DNA of 64,000 bases from Allodiplogaster sudhausi (GCA_945643635.1 CALZFC010000055.1:1906001-1970000), one strand, 5' to 3'. Shown: positions 34,828-62,962, numbered from the stretch's first letter. Notes: generated by a model from the sequence alone, not told the origin. Numbers and translations: made by a program.

Positions 34828-35823
34828 TAGAGAGAGAGCGAGAGAAAGAGAGAGATAGAAAGAGAGCGAGAGAAAGAGAGAGATAGCGAGAGAGCGAAAG
34901 AGAGAGCGCGGAATGTATGGGATTGCTGAATGAAGAGAAGCTCATTGCGATTTAGTTTGCAAAGGATTCTTCTTATGCCTAGAACTGGAAAGGTTTGCCA
35001 GTTCTCTGAGAGAGATGAAGGAAGATGAGCCGTTTACCTGACTTCCAATTGCTGCGTGATAACTCTCGTGGCTTCTCGATACATGCACTTGATGTTGAAG
35101 GCGCGGTCCACTTTGGTGACGAAAAGCTAAGAAAGAGGAAACATCTTCATTTATATTCCTCCATAAAAAAAACTCAAAATTTCAAGCGACTTAATATATT
35201 CCGAACTCAAAGCAGTTTTCTCCCATAGATTTTCTGACCGGGTGAAAGCTGATGACGAGAACAGTGGAGAACATCATTCCGTCGGGAGTTATCTAAGCAA
35301 GGACACAGATTTATTCAAAGCTGCGATCAGTTAGTAGTGGAGATCAGTTAAATAATCACCTTTAAAGACATAAATATAAATTTAAGAGCAATAATAAATG
35401 ACCATTCTCTGTCGGTCCATGTCGCAGGCGCCGTGGTTGAGGCGAATGCCGCCCGTTGGTTGGCCGTCTTCAGTCTTCGCGCCATAATCGACGCGGCATT
35501 CCGGACGCGAGTAGTGCCCTTTCACGTACACCTTACCTTAATTTACCGATTATAAGCATTTGTTGCCACTGATATTACCAATTGGTTCATACAAATTTTC
35601 GAGAAAAACCTGAATAAAAATTGACAGCTCTTTGACACTAGAAAAGTGACAAGATTAACAGCGAAGACGAACCTTCGAATGGCTGTCTCGTCTTGAACTG
35701 CATCTCGATCGTCTCAGCCCCGCATGCAATCTCCGGAGTGCCGACGAGTTCGTTCTGAAGGGGGTCGATGACAGCGGAGGACGGGGCGAGGAGAGTCAGA
35801 AGGAGCAGGACGGGGGAAGGCAT
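32087..35823 (-). CDS. cuticlin-type ZP-domain protein, 386 aa, membrane anchored
   Basis: Secreted component or organiser of the nematode cuticle. Thirteen exons: 35823-35673, 35536-35403, 35292-35239, 35126-35038, 33631-33489, 33397-33319, 33213-33148, 33044-32945, 32819-32778, 32659-32545, 32472-32414, 32273-32188, 32129-32087; total 1161 nt with phases agreeing. The signal peptide is SPVLLLLTLLAPSSA. The ZP domain runs from about residue 25 to 290, with IACGAETIEMQF, VYVKGHYSRPECRVDYG, GGIRLNHGACDMDRQRM, DRAFNIKCMYRE, VLVHSCYVEDG and ADRTAVRFQCEIRLC. RRAAPR (about 305) sits where cuticlins are cleaved. A transmembrane segment (ATCLTLSAILVLSLISYLL) and a short cytosolic tail end the protein. 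The start codon follows CTTCCAG directly. The longest intron (33632-35037) holds GA repeats. Confidence 0.95.
34790..34911. repeat. GA-rich microsatellite in a cuticlin intron
   Basis: (GA)n with GATA and GCGA interruptions in the 1.4-kb intron between exons 4 and 5 of the cuticlin gene. Confidence 0.9.
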
Positions 35824-36376
35824 CTGGAAGGAAGACACTCTTTGCTTGCGTTCCCTCGCTACGATTTGAAATGAATGGTGGCGTGTGTGTATTCCACGTT
35901 CTTGTTCTGCCTTCTCATGACCCTGAGAAAAGAAGACAAAATGCATTACGTTGAAATGCGTCTTCTTCTCAACTATGACCTCATATTCACTCTCCTGCTT
36001 CATGCAATCCCCCTCAGGAGACATTTAGAAACAGAGGGAGAGAGAGAGAGGGGGGCTGAGAGAGAGAGAGAGAAAAGGAGAGGCAGACACCACTGGCTGG
36101 TTCTATGCAGGAGGAAAAGCCAGCTGCTGAACCAGATGGCCCCCTGGCTAGAAAGTGCTCACAAGGTCAGCCCTCGGGGCATGTTCATGACAAAAGACTA
36201 CCAGGACCGGGTCACCTAGAAAAATGAGTTACCTAATAATGCGGCTTGGATTGAGAAATGATGAAGGCGACAGGCTGTGAAGAAAGGAGGGAGTCATTAG
36301 AAATTGAGAGACGAAACAGAAGGAGAGAGGGTGAGATGTTAGAGAGTGTGGAAACACGAGAGAGAGAGAGAGACAG

Positions 36377-36408
<32 letters not shown>

Positions 36409-39400
36409 CGTGAAGGTACAAGATGTGAGAGTACGGTGCGCGACAGGCGCTTCCTGAAGAGTTTGTGACCGCAGCCGGCCGGAAGGAGTCTTCATTTGCA
36501 TGAGCAACCTTGATGCATTGAAGGGTCAACACTCATTCAATCCGGAGAAGGGAAGAGAGAAGAGGGAGAGGGAGAGAGAGGGGGGGAAGACTGAGAGAGA
36601 AAGAAGAAGCAGTAGAGGCAGAGAAAGAGAGAAAGTTTAGGAATATAAGAACACATTATAATTTTAAACAGGGAGCACATTTTCTCATATGTATTCATCT
36701 AACAGCCTGCCTTCGAGTGACAGCGAAATGATTCCTGTGTAAGAAAGAATGTCTTGAATGGCAGGTAAGAGAGACAAATTGACGTGTTTCACTGAGCCCA
36801 TCTGGCAGAATTCAGTCTCTGGTAAGAACTGGAAAGTCCATTCAGCCATCAAGAAAGGCACTGTTACTTCGCAGAGAGGAACTGCCAAGGACATCCATCT
36901 TTTCCACTCTGAGGATGTTCTCATGACGTGACAGTAAATGCCCGCTAGTCATTCTGGAACTGGCTTGCAGACAAAGCGATGCTTGCATTTCACAAGTAAT
37001 ATCTTCCTGCCTTCTTTTTAAAGTTGTTGGTTTTGAAGGCATCTGCATACATATGTATACACATTTAGAATGTCCTGTCGAAGCAAAGAAATTTATGGAT
37101 ACTATATTTCGTTCATAAAATGAATTTAAAAGAGAACGTAAACCAAGGAAATAGAGAATGACTGAACCCGTCGGTGCAAGAATCCAATTCTTTGTCCTCT
37201 GATAAGCGAAGGATGATCTTGTAGTCCTGCCTCGGGCATTCCGTTCGTTCCTTTTGTTCCAGGATATTTGCTTCTCGTTTCAGGAAATTGCACCGCTGAT
37301 ATATTCTAAAGCAATTGGATTTGGTGAAATAAACTTTTAGACCCTAAACACAGTAAATGTGCGCAGAAAGAAAGAAAGCCAAACGATAAGAGAGAATTGG
37401 CAGGCCTTAGGCGAGTAATGAAGCGGTGATTAGCGGCGTCCTACAGTTCTCTGTGAATGGGCTGGCGGTTCGGAACGGATAAAAGAGGATATTAAAGGGG
37501 GGGGGCTATTCAGATAGAGAGAGAGAGTGAGTGAGAGAGAGAGAGAGAGAAAGAGAGAGATAGGCAGAGGGGGGAGGGAGAGAGACAAAAGGAGTTGGGT
37601 GAGAAGAAAACTGCTGTGGTGGAGGAAAGTAGCTAAACATTGATTGTGAAGAAGAAGAGGAATGACCAAAAGGGCATCACAATGGCCGACTTCATCAGTC
37701 GACTGTGAAATTTATATGGGAGCATCTGAGGAGAGAGAGGGAGAGGGAGAGAGGGGCATAGAGAGAGAGTGGTACGGAAAGGGAGAGACAGAATGTGGAG
37801 AGAGCGAAGAATGGAAAGTGAAATAGATAACACGAGGGAGAGAGAGAGAGAGAGAGAAGAGTCCCGAAAAAGGCGGTAAATGATTTGCAATGTCAGCGCA
37901 AGAACTGACATGGAAAGCGGTAGAGTAACCACAGGAAGATTGCTCGGAAGAGAGGGGGAGGGGATATGGACAGAAAGATTGGTGTCAAAGACACAGCAAA
38001 ACACACACATTTGTTCGCATTTTGCCACGAAGCAGATCTCAGGAGCTTTTCATAGTTCTTCCGGCCATGGCGACAGGTGCATTGTTTGGTTCCTTGATCC
38101 TTCTCAGGTCAGCCAAGACACGAACAGACTCCGGATGACAGTTAGCCAGCTTGCGCCAGTTTAATGATGATCTACAGCGGTCGAGCAAATTGGAATGAAT
38201 GCGGCTAAGCGGCTAATAAGGACTAGTGCGGTGAAAAGAAATTCTCTATGTACATATAAGTGGCAAGTGAAATGAACTGGGAAAAATTTCTGCAAATTCA
38301 TGGCTGGTTGTTTTCAAGAAAAAAAACTATGGAAAACTGGAAGCAGAGGAAAATCGTATGGAAGCGAGAGGGAATAAATATTTTTTTCTTTATTTCTGGT
38401 ACATTGGAGCTTGGAGTAATCCTCTAAACTCAGAAAGAAGTCTTTCTCATTTTACTATTAGGGGGGGGGCGAAGACGAGAGCGGCATGCTGACCTCTCAG
38501 GTGGCCACTCATCCGGGTTTCCTCCATTCATGCCTTTGCTTCTTTTCCTCCCTCTGAATGTTCATATCTCTCATTTTCTCCCTAGCTCTCTTTCTCCCTC
38601 TCTCTCTCCCTCTCTCCCCTCCTCTCCTCTCCCCTCTCCCTCTCTCTATCTCGCTTTCTTTTTCTCCGTATTGTCTATGACCTTTCCATGTTTCATCCTT
38701 CTTCACGCATGTCCCTATTCACTCCAAAGTCCGTCTAATCGGAAGGTGGCCGACCGCGAAGCGGCTGGCATCAATTGAATTATGTTGCTACACTAGGTCA
38801 AAGAAACCTATAAAAATGAGCTACCAAACCTCTGCAACAGAAAACATTTCACAATTAAATTTAAATTGTGTTTACAATTATACTGTTTATGTTGAATAAA
38901 GATTCATATGCGTTCACTCGGATTACTTTTGCGTTCACAAGGAAAGGAAAAGAAGTGCAAACTGAAGGGAAGCAAGCGTGAATCTCGTAATTTCGTTTTC
39001 AGGGGCGAGTAGCGGACAGGGAGACCGAATCTCACTTCTCAACACCTTTTTCTCGCTAGCGAACTCTTTTGCCGAATAACAACAAAAAGCTGACGAAAAC
39101 ACACTGACGCCCTTTGCAGTATTCTTTGTGTTATGCGAGAAAGTTTTTCAAGTTGAAGAGCGAGAGAGAGAGAGAATGAGAGAGGAATAGAGAGAATGAG
39201 TGTGTGTGTGAGTGTGCGCGAGAAACAAAGTGAGTAATGATTGAACGTCGTGCTGCTTATTGGATAGAAAGGGAGTGCAGGCCGAGGTGACAGTGTTACA
39301 TTTATGGAAACATGATCAGAAATTGCTACTTTGGTGAGAAGGAGTGTGTAACGAAAAGGTAAAAAAAAATTAATGGTAAATGATGTCGAATTGGTCAGTC

Positions 39401-40784
39401 GGTCACTGCATGCAGCGAAAGATGTAAGCCTCACTGTAATGGCTGGAACAGTCTCGCAACCATTTTGACGTATGTATGTTTCCTCTCTCTCTCTGTCTCT
39501 CTTTATCCGACTTCACTTTCTCTCGCTTATTTCTCGTCTTCTTAGAACCCCTTGTCCCCTTCTGGCAGACTTACGTTGCTTCCTTTATCCACTCCCACCT
39601 CATTCTCATCATCTATCTTAACCTCCCTCTCTTGTATGCTCCCTCCATCCTCTCTCTCTCTCTCGCTCTCTCTCTCTCACATCTGTCAGCCGCTTAGCAA
39701 ATCTTCTTTAGCCCTCTGTTCCTAACAGGTAATCCGACAACCGTCTCGCTCTCCCTCTCTTCCTCCTCTCTCCCTCTCTTCCTCTTCTCTCCCTCACTTC
39801 TCTTATTACCGCGACCTGGAGGATGGGGTCAAACTCAGCGACAAGTACGTCGAGGACTCGCAGAGAAAGGGAGAGAGTGAGAAAGAGGGAAAAAGGGATA
39901 CCTACATAGATATCTAGAGGGAGAGAGACAAAGGAGGAAGGGGGAATAGAGGGGTGGAAAGATATATTTGTAGTTTCAAGCGCCAGAGGGGCCTTGGTGC
40001 GGAACGCTGATTGTCATAAGAGGCCACGAAAGGAAACTGCAAACACTGGCCGGAAGGGGAGAAAGGGCAGAAGCTGAGAAGTGTTTGTCCCTGCTTAGAT
40101 CTCGTGGAGGAGTGGATATGTGAAAAGGGAGAGGACGGTGCAGGGAAGGTGTTCATGAGGAGTGCAATTTAGGAATCGACAGGAAATGTCCATGAATGGA
40201 TAGCATCCCCAGGTTCGTATGCGGTTCGGTCCTTGTCGAAATCGGCATAAATCACTATTGTTATAAATAGAGTATTAGCGCACCGATCCATATAACAAGA
40301 TTTCATTCAAATACGCGTGGGAAGTGTATTTCCATATCAATGTATTCTTCGCCAACTGCGAATACATTTGTTCCAGTGGCAGTTACTCTCCAATTAGGTT
40401 GAGGGGTACAAGCCACAGGCATTAGGTGTTGGGAGGGGCAATCTGCAAAAGAGGACAGTGGATGAGTGCCGTCCGTTCGGTCTGAGCGGCCTGAGGGAAG
40501 AGCTGGGCAATTGCCATATGAACTAAGTAAGATCAAGGCTGGCAGGCAGAGCATACAATATCAACCTCTTCTCGACAGAAAATAGCCAGTGAATAAGTAT
40601 TTAATTAATGCAGAGGCTTAGAAAGTACATAGTATATGGACAGAAGAGAAGCCCTAATTGTGATGAGAGAAGCAGCTGGAGACTTCATTGTCATTTTCAA
40701 CAACAGAAAAACCATCTCTGGTTGAGAATTGCAACATGTTCATCTGCCTCTTTCATTTCTTTTCCTCTACCCTTTCTCTTTCTC

Positions 40785-40821
<37 letters not shown>

Positions 40822-41489
40822 ACTTTCTTTCTCTCCTCTCTCCCTCTTACAAAGCAATTCCATTCTAAAATCCGACATATGTAGCTCGAATAAGCAATTA
40901 TTCGTTGCTCCTTCTACAAAGCATTTCCTGAGATGGATTGCATCACGCATGAATGATGAGCATAAAAAGGAGTCGAGATGACAGAGGCAGAGTCGAGGTT
41001 ATCGTTTGCCATGGCACAGAAGTTGCCACTGGTTAACTAGTTAACTAATTACTAGCTAGAAATATTTTACAACCTAAAATATTTTGTCGAACTACATAGA
41101 AAATAAGTTGAACTGAGAGCATTGAACGTCGCGATGGAAGACTGCGAGGAGATGCCTGCCAGGATGTATAACATTTGCTCGTTCAATGCTTGGAGGAAAG
41201 ATACGCTGACCACATCCGTAAACGAGATGTATGTAGGTACACATGTAATCCAGGCCGCGAGAGAACGGCATTGGAAGGAGACGGGAAGAAGAAACTCGAC
41301 ACTTACTCACCTTGAAGATCTTACATTACAGGAAAGGAAGAACAAGATACTAAAGTAAAGGAAGCGAGGCAGGGCAAGCGTTCCAGATATAATAGTACTT
41401 GCAGAGTGCATGTCGATTTGATACTCCAAAATGTTACAGAATCATTTTAGTTTTGTTTGTAAAGATGTGTATCGAGAGGGTAAAAGTCT
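35824..41489. other. repeat-rich region with a few exon-like islands
   Basis: No complete gene recognised. GA/CT tracts lie at about 36020-36075, 36358-36410, 37518-37563, 38575-38650, 39480-39700 and 40785-40820. Small exon-like open islands lie at 38043-38107, 38462-38500 and 39795-39828, and a possible small secreted ORF at 40303-40554. Phases of the islands do not chain. Confidence 0.5.
40303..40554 (-). CDS. hypothetical small secreted Cys-containing protein, 83 aa
   Basis: Frame from ATG to TGA with a hydrophobic start (MLCLPALILLSS) like a short signal peptide, then a Cys-spaced body (CPALPSG, ADCPSQHLMPVACTP). The second half follows CTCTTTTGCAG, a good 3' splice site, so it may instead be the last exon of an unseen gene. 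No family recognised. Confidence 0.25.
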   Translation of the reverse strand: MLCLPALILLSSYGNCPALPSGRSDRTDGTHPLSSFADCPSQHLMPVACTPQPNWRVTATGTNVFAVGEEYIDMEIHFPRVFE

Positions 41490-41553
41490 GGGCCGAACCG
41501 GGATTCGAACCCGGGACCTAGAAGCGAGAATCATACCCCTAGACCACCCGGCC
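41490..41553 (-). pseudogene. tRNA-Pro-like gene lacking its anticodon arm
   Basis: On the minus strand the acceptor stem GGCCGGG/TTCGGCC (two G-U pairs) is complete. So are the D arm with A box (TGGTCTAGGGG) and the T arm with B box (CCGGGTTCGAATCCCGG). It matches eukaryotic tRNA-Pro up to TCTCGCTT, then jumps to CTAGGTCCC. About a dozen bases are missing, including the NGG anticodon and the 3' half of the anticodon stem (GCGAGA). At about 64 nt it is too short to decode. Pol III promoter boxes look intact, so it might still be transcribed. Confidence 0.85.
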
Positions 41554-41939
41554 ACACTGTCCGGGTTTTACTATCGGTCTTTCCGATATGCCCTCATGAA
41601 TCCACTATAATATGTGCACAGCTTTTATCTCACTGGCTTATCCATTCATATTGAGAAACCAAATGAAATTTCAACAAAGTACAAGGGGAGAAATGAAAAA
41701 AGAGATCATTGGCAGCGCGATTCTCACAGTGTAATTCCTCCTTCATTATAACTAGACTATAGGAGCTAATTTTCGTAGGCTGTAAACGAAAAAGAAAATT
41801 AGGCTAATTTAAACGAGTGAGCAGAGTCATGAAAGATGCCGTAATGTGGTCGGACTGGAGAAAATGGTATAAGAAGTAGTGAAAGGGCTGATAGAGAGTT
41901 AAAACCTCAAACGAGATTGACATGCGAAAGAACAGAACC

Positions 41940-42035
41940 AGAGAGAGAGAGAGAGAACTATAGAGAGCCAGACAAACACACAGACGGAGAGAGAGAGAGA
42001 GACAGAGAGAGAGGGAGAGAGAGAGAGAGGTTGAG
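41940..42035. repeat. GA-rich microsatellite
   Basis: (GA)n with CAGAC and GGGAG interruptions, downstream of the KCNQ stop codon. Confidence 0.9.
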
Positions 42036-42425
42036 AGAGAGACACACAGGTTAAGGATGACTAGGAAAAAGGATGCACAAACACTATAGTACTACTACAC
42101 GTTAATTTCATTGTCACATGTTTTTTTATTCAATGAACAAACATTGAACAGTTCTAAATTCTAAACATACATATTAATTCATTAATAATTTGGTCGGCGT
42201 CATTTCATAAAAAATATATATTGTAATTTTTTTTAGAAAACCCGCAGTGACTCAGCGATTTGTAAGTCACAAGAAAACAGGCAACAGGGAGACAACAACC
42301 GAAATTAGATAAGCGATTAAGTTGGAAGAGAGAAGGAGAGAAGCAGAGGGAAAGAGAAGAGTAGGAGAAGAAGAGGGAAAGAGAAGAGGAGAAGAAGAAG
42401 AAGAGGGAAGAGAAGAGGAGAAGAG

Positions 42426-57113
<14,688 letters not shown>

Positions 57114-57150
57114 AGCGGATGGAAAGCAGCGGATGAGACTGAAAAGGGCA

Positions 57151-57181
<31 letters not shown>

Positions 57182-59159
57182 AGAGAAAAGAGAGAAGAGA
57201 TTCTCCACTTTAATCTTGATGTCTAGGTCATTTCAACCAAAAAGGAAGCTAGCCGATACAGGAACTGCGAGTGCTCTTGCGGAAGTCTGTTTGAAATTTC
57301 AACGATAATATAAAAAAAGGTCACTAAACAGCCGGAATAATTTTTTAATTGGAGTAGATAAAATATTGCAGAATTTCATAGGCAGCTCAGACTGTAAAAC
57401 AGAATATATGTATGTATAAGGGACAAGATACATAAAGGTACGAATTACTTCTAAAACGAGCATCCCCGAAAGTTCATGAGCACGTGGAAGAACAAATAAA
57501 CTGCGCTCCCAAATGTTTGAAATGAGCTTTTGAGTCAAAATGCCATTTTAGGTTGCACGCCCGGCCCTCTCCTTCCTCACTCCGACTAGTGTTTCCATGC
57601 TTCTCCTCTCGTATTTCAAACCGAATGGCTTCTTTCTCCCGCGCTATTCAACCAACTCCCTCCTATTCTTATCTCTCTCTATCTATCCCTCTATCTCTCT
57701 CTATATCTCTCTAACTGTCTCTATCTCTCTCTTATCTCCAGTTCTCTCTCATCCAGCAGATTCAATTGGTCTGTGCATCTAGTACAGTCTCCCCATGCAC
57801 TGTCCACTCTATTGCTCTTCTGTCATTTTCTACTCTGTCTCTCCTTACATTTTCTCTACTCTTTTCTTTCCTCTCGTTTCCTACTGCTTCAATGTAGTAT
57901 ACATTTGTTTTCGATAGTCACGTCGTCGATGGAACAATTTTCCAGAGTGCAAATTCGGGAAAAGCATGGAGCGTGAAATAGGAGGAAGAGGGAGCGAGGG
58001 AAGGGAGAGGGAGAGTGAGAGAAAGGAGAGTCAGGGAAGGGAGAGGGAGAGTGAGAGCAAGAAGAGTCAGGGAAGGGAGAGTGAAGGTTGGGAGAGTGCG
58101 AGAAGTGAGAGTGAGAAACGAAGGAGATAAAGATAGAGAAAGAAAATTAGAGATCTAATTACAATGGAAAGGAGCGAGTGTCATGAGAGTTTTTTTGTAT
58201 ATAATTTAAAATAGAAGACCAGCACGCCATGTTCAGCCTTCCTCGACAGAAAACAATTTTTTGTTCTCTCTGAAAAAAGTGAATGGGTATTCTTGTTTGA
58301 TAAAAAGAACATTGCAGAAATCGACTACGTTTATCTCTTCTTTCAATGATCAAAGTAGGCGAAAAAAGAAAAGAGGATTATCGAGAGGCAAGAATTCGTG
58401 CACTTGCAATTCAGCAAAAAAAACACCTGCCCGGGCCGAACTCATCATCCAGATGACTTCCTGTTACCTGGCAAAAATACATTTGTGGGTGCTCCACACA
58501 AAGTTTCTTTCTGCCTGTCCTCAATTTTGTCACCTGAAAACCCTTCTCCTCCGTTTAAAATTTCCAAGTCTTTTTTCCACTTTCATCTCTCTAATTCATC
58601 TCACCCGGCTCTCCATTTTGTTCATTCCGAACCAACAGTTTGTGCAATAAATTATAGAAACCTAAAGAAGATTCCATTTTGTTCGAAGCGGAAACAGAGG
58701 AAAAGCAGGCGCTGAATGAAGCACCGAGATTAACAATATATCAGAAGTGAACGAAACATAATGCCATTGATTTCCTACAGCTTACTTCGAACTTCAAACT
58801 GATTAGTTTTGCCCCAAAGTGTGTATTCCCGCGCTTTTAGCCTTCCAAACTTTTTAGCATGGACCTACGATATCCACAGGATAGTCTTGAAACATCTGCC
58901 ACGTCTTCTGTGTCTTTCTCCCTTCATCTCCCTTTTTCGTTTCTCTCCATCTTCCTACCACTGTCATACATCCATACATGCGTAATGATATGTCCTTGTC
59001 TGGCTGCATTTCCTAGTCAAGCAAGCTCGGGAAGTACACGTACGCATCACAAGCTCTTTCTCATACACACTGCGAGAAAAATAGTAAAAGTTACTTCCTG
59101 TTGGAATTGTACAGAAGGAAACATTAGAACTTCTCCAAAAAAAAAAAGATTTTGAATAT

Positions 59160-59172
59160 GAATGTATACATA

Positions 59173-59203
<31 letters not shown>

Positions 59204-59215
59204 GTACATATCTAC
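59160..59215. repeat. (ATAC)n repeat
   Basis: CATACATACATACATACATA followed by TATGTACATA, the same motif family as the larger cluster at 29405-29615. Confidence 0.9.
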
Positions 59216-62200
59216 CGCTTCTCGTATGAGAATAGGTTTCTGGAGCTTAGCTTCTGACACCAACAATGACAAAAAGGACTCCAGAGGAGTCTTCAACATT
59301 GCACCTTCCACTTTTTCACAATTTTACACAATCCCAATCGCCCTTGTCCTGGTCGGTCTCTGTTTCAAACTCTAAGTGTACCCGTAACCCTTCAGAATAC
59401 TTTCTCCCTTCTCTCCACTTCTCTCTCTTTCTCTCTTTCTCTCTTTCTTAATACTTCTCTCCCTCCCTCGCACTTCCGGCATTCTTCGCGGTATCCCATT
59501 CTGCTTGCGCCAAGCAAGTGGCCTCATTGTCTTGCAGGATGCATTCACCAGTCTCAGGCACCTCTTTCCCGTGCAAGTCCATGCAATTCAAATAAGTAAA
59601 AATGCATATCACAAGTTAATTGGAAACAATTTCGTGTAGGTTATATAAGTATAAATCGAAAATGTTTCCCTTACATTAGCCGCAACCAGTGCGTTGTGTG
59701 ACGACATTGCAAGGAGTTATTTCCTGCTGTTGTGATTAACCCATTACCGTAGCCTCGTCTATTCCGTATAAGAGCCTGTAAGTAATCAGAGACTTTAATC
59801 ACTTTATCATGGAGGAAAATATCTTTAGATTCCCGCGCGACAGCATTTTCACACACTTCCTCAATTCATGTACCGTAGTCTTATTGCAGAGAGATTAGAT
59901 AGAGATCATGAAGGGCGGGCACGAGAAAACCAATATTTCTTCCTTTCGGCATGAACACTCATCATTATCAATCAATAATTGTAAGAGGATTCTGAAAAAA
60001 TGCAGAAGAAGAATATAAAAGATGATTGGAGAACAGGACTGAAACCTTCTCATGACTGAAAGACCTTTCGGAGTTCTTAGGCCACTCTCTCTCTCTCTCT
60101 CTCTCTCTCCCAACCCCGCACCTCTCTCTTCTCACGAAATGTACTTTACAAATACTTAACATTTTGTGGGTATACTAAAAAAAACGCATAAGACGAAATA
60201 GAATACTCGTTTGCATTGAAGAACTGCCATGCGGAATGTCAACTTCTGGTCTAAAGTTGTATACAAATACATGAACTAGCATAAACATTGAAAAGGTGAA
60301 ATAACTGCTTGCGCTTCGCTGCACTTGGCTGGAGAAAGAGAGGGGTTGAGGGGTAGTCGCGTTACACCAAGAATCAGGGAATAAATGCAACTATCGACTG
60401 ATTGGGAAAACAGATAAGGATCGAAAATGACAGAGAGGTAAGATCCATAATCATAGTGGGTCTGGAAATGAGAAGGTACATTTGAACCATGCCAAGAATA
60501 TCATACTCGTCTGACAAGTGTAAAAGAAATAAAATTAAACAAGGGAGAGAAACTAAAGATTCCGGAGGAAATCAATGGGAGGTGAATATTCCAGCGATCT
60601 CTCTTTATATTCAGAAATTGTAGTAGCCGCCTCTAGGTCACTCGTCTCGCTCTTTCTCTTCTCATATAAGAGATTCATTAACTGTTTTTCATGTTAAGGT
60701 CCCTGGCAGTGTATAAAAGAAAGAATGCGTCACTTGAACATTTCAACATGGCAAGGGTACATCCTCCTGGAATCTTGACAATAAATACATTCTCATCTCT
60801 CTCTCTCTATCTCTCTCTCTCTCTCTCGCTCGTGCTCTCAATCACCCTCTTTCACATTATGTATTCTAATGTTATCTCTCTCTCTCTCTCCCTCTCTATC
60901 TCTCTCTCTCTTTCTCCTCTTGTATCCAATGGCATTTAGCCCCTGCGGCGCTTTTCTGGAATCTGATCCGTAGAAGAACCTTGGGTGACGCGCCTGTGCA
61001 TAAAACTGTACATTTGAGTGACAAGAGATAAGAGAATAAAAGTGAAAATGAAGAGAAAGAGAGAGAGAGAAAGTGAGAGAGAGAAAGTGAGAGAGAGAAA
61101 GTGAGAGAGAGAAAGAGAGAGAGAGAAAGAGAGAGAAAGTGAGAGAGAAAGAGAAACAGATAGATATAGAATTAAATTGAGAAAATTCTCGAAAGAAGAG
61201 CAGGAACTATCGGGCAATAACAAACTGAAACGCAGCAACAGTAATTAGAGAGACATTCATAACTGAATTACGCACCGGAAAGCAGAATGTATTCTCCTGT
61301 TTTCAATGTCAGCAAAAGTCATAGCCTTTTATGGAATATGATTCTGCTATGAGAGGACTTCTTCGCTGCTATAAAACGGTGAACTAGGATAATTCTGACA
61401 ATAAATCATTACCTTAAAAAGAAAATGGCAAGTTGATCAGTGTACAGATACATTAAAAGAATGTTGTATCTATTTTACGAACAATAAGAAGCAAGCAAGC
61501 AAACTTTCTAGATGAACCAATTGAAGTCATAAATTGAAGAATTCAGGAAACAACCAACCATCTAAGACGTCCTCGTGTTGAATGCTAGAAAGAGGTTTTA
61601 TCCGCTTCCTAATAGGGCGTCTTAGATTGCCTTTTTCGCGCACCAGCAAACACAAGAAGGGCAGGATTGAAAGGCGAAATGAGAGGTGCAAAAGCCTGAG
61701 CAGGCAAACAGGGAGACCAAGGGCAAATGAGTACTTCTGAAAGAGAGAGAGAGAGAGAGAGAAAGAGAGATAAAAGAAGGGGTGAGAGGCAGAGAGGAGG
61801 AAAGGAACGAATGTGAGAGAGCGACAGCACGTTTAGGAGAATGAAAAAAAAGGATTAAGGACGCGCCAATAATCGAGCAGAAAAATCAAAAGGATTCCTC
61901 AGTGACATAGAAAAGGATGTGGATGGACGGATATATTGAGGGATGCAACAAGTCAAAGCGGAGGAGGGGAGAGAGGGCCAGCTGAACAGAGAGGCAGAGG
62001 AGAGGAAACGACCAAGAGTGGAAGCCAGAGAGAGATGGAGATGGAGAGAAAGAGAGAGAGAGAGAGTGTGAGAGAGAGAGAGCGAGAGAGAGAACAAGAA
62101 AGGATCTGCCACGGAGAGGTGGATAAGGACTGCGGCTTACAAAAAGGGATACGCCCGAATTCTCTGGCGAGCGCGTTCTCTTCATCATTCTAAAGAGTAG

Positions 62201-62962
62201 GGGTAAAGATGCCCTGGCATCGTCAGAATCTGTGATTCTGGAAAGTAAGGGAAAAACCGCTTTTCTCACAAATCTGCCGTGTATTCGCTCAGGAAGAAGC
62301 TATTACGAGGAGTTTGTTGTCCCAGGAAGAAGGACAAGGTTGTACTGCTTGAAAATATACATTTAATATTTGAGCCTTCACTCCTTCTCCGTTCTCGCTC
62401 TCTTTGTTATTATTACGGCCCGATACAAATCTGAAGCTGACTTCTGAGTGGAAGTCACGAGCTGAAGCTGACTGATATCTAGAGGCTTTGACTGTACAAG
62501 AATGAGCCTGCTCTCAATGCGAAAACAATGATGCGTATGCCAGTTTGGAGTTGTTCATCTCACTCAAGGAAATGAGGGGGGAATTCTGTGGCAAAAAAGA
62601 AGAACAGACTACATTTTAAGAAACATTGTAATGGAATCCGCTAGAAACACGGTACTGAAGAACAGGCACGAGAGAGCGTGCAAGCTGAAATAGATTGTAG
62701 ATCAAAAAGGAGAGGAAAACATGGGCAGAACAAGAGAAACGTGACTGAGAAAGACGAAATAAAAGAGAAAAAAGAATGGATTGTTTGGTAGACAAAGAGA
62801 CTGAGAGAGCGGGAGAGGGAGAGAAGATAATAAAAGTGTTCTGGAGATTAAGAATATAGCGTCTCAGACAACTTTCTCGGAAACGACGGCAATCTGATTA
62901 GTTCCGTGTTGAGACATGAGCGGTAGCTACAGGTCTCCAGGAGGGAAGAGAGCAAAGACTGG

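Noticed and set aside
35875..36219. Plus-strand 114-residue frame upstream of the cuticlin
   Set aside because: Runs through a GA repeat, has no motif and lies antisense to the cuticlin 5' flank.
41032..41045. 14-bp palindrome GTTAACTAGTTAAC
   Set aside because: Short AT-rich palindromes of this size are expected by chance in 64 kb.
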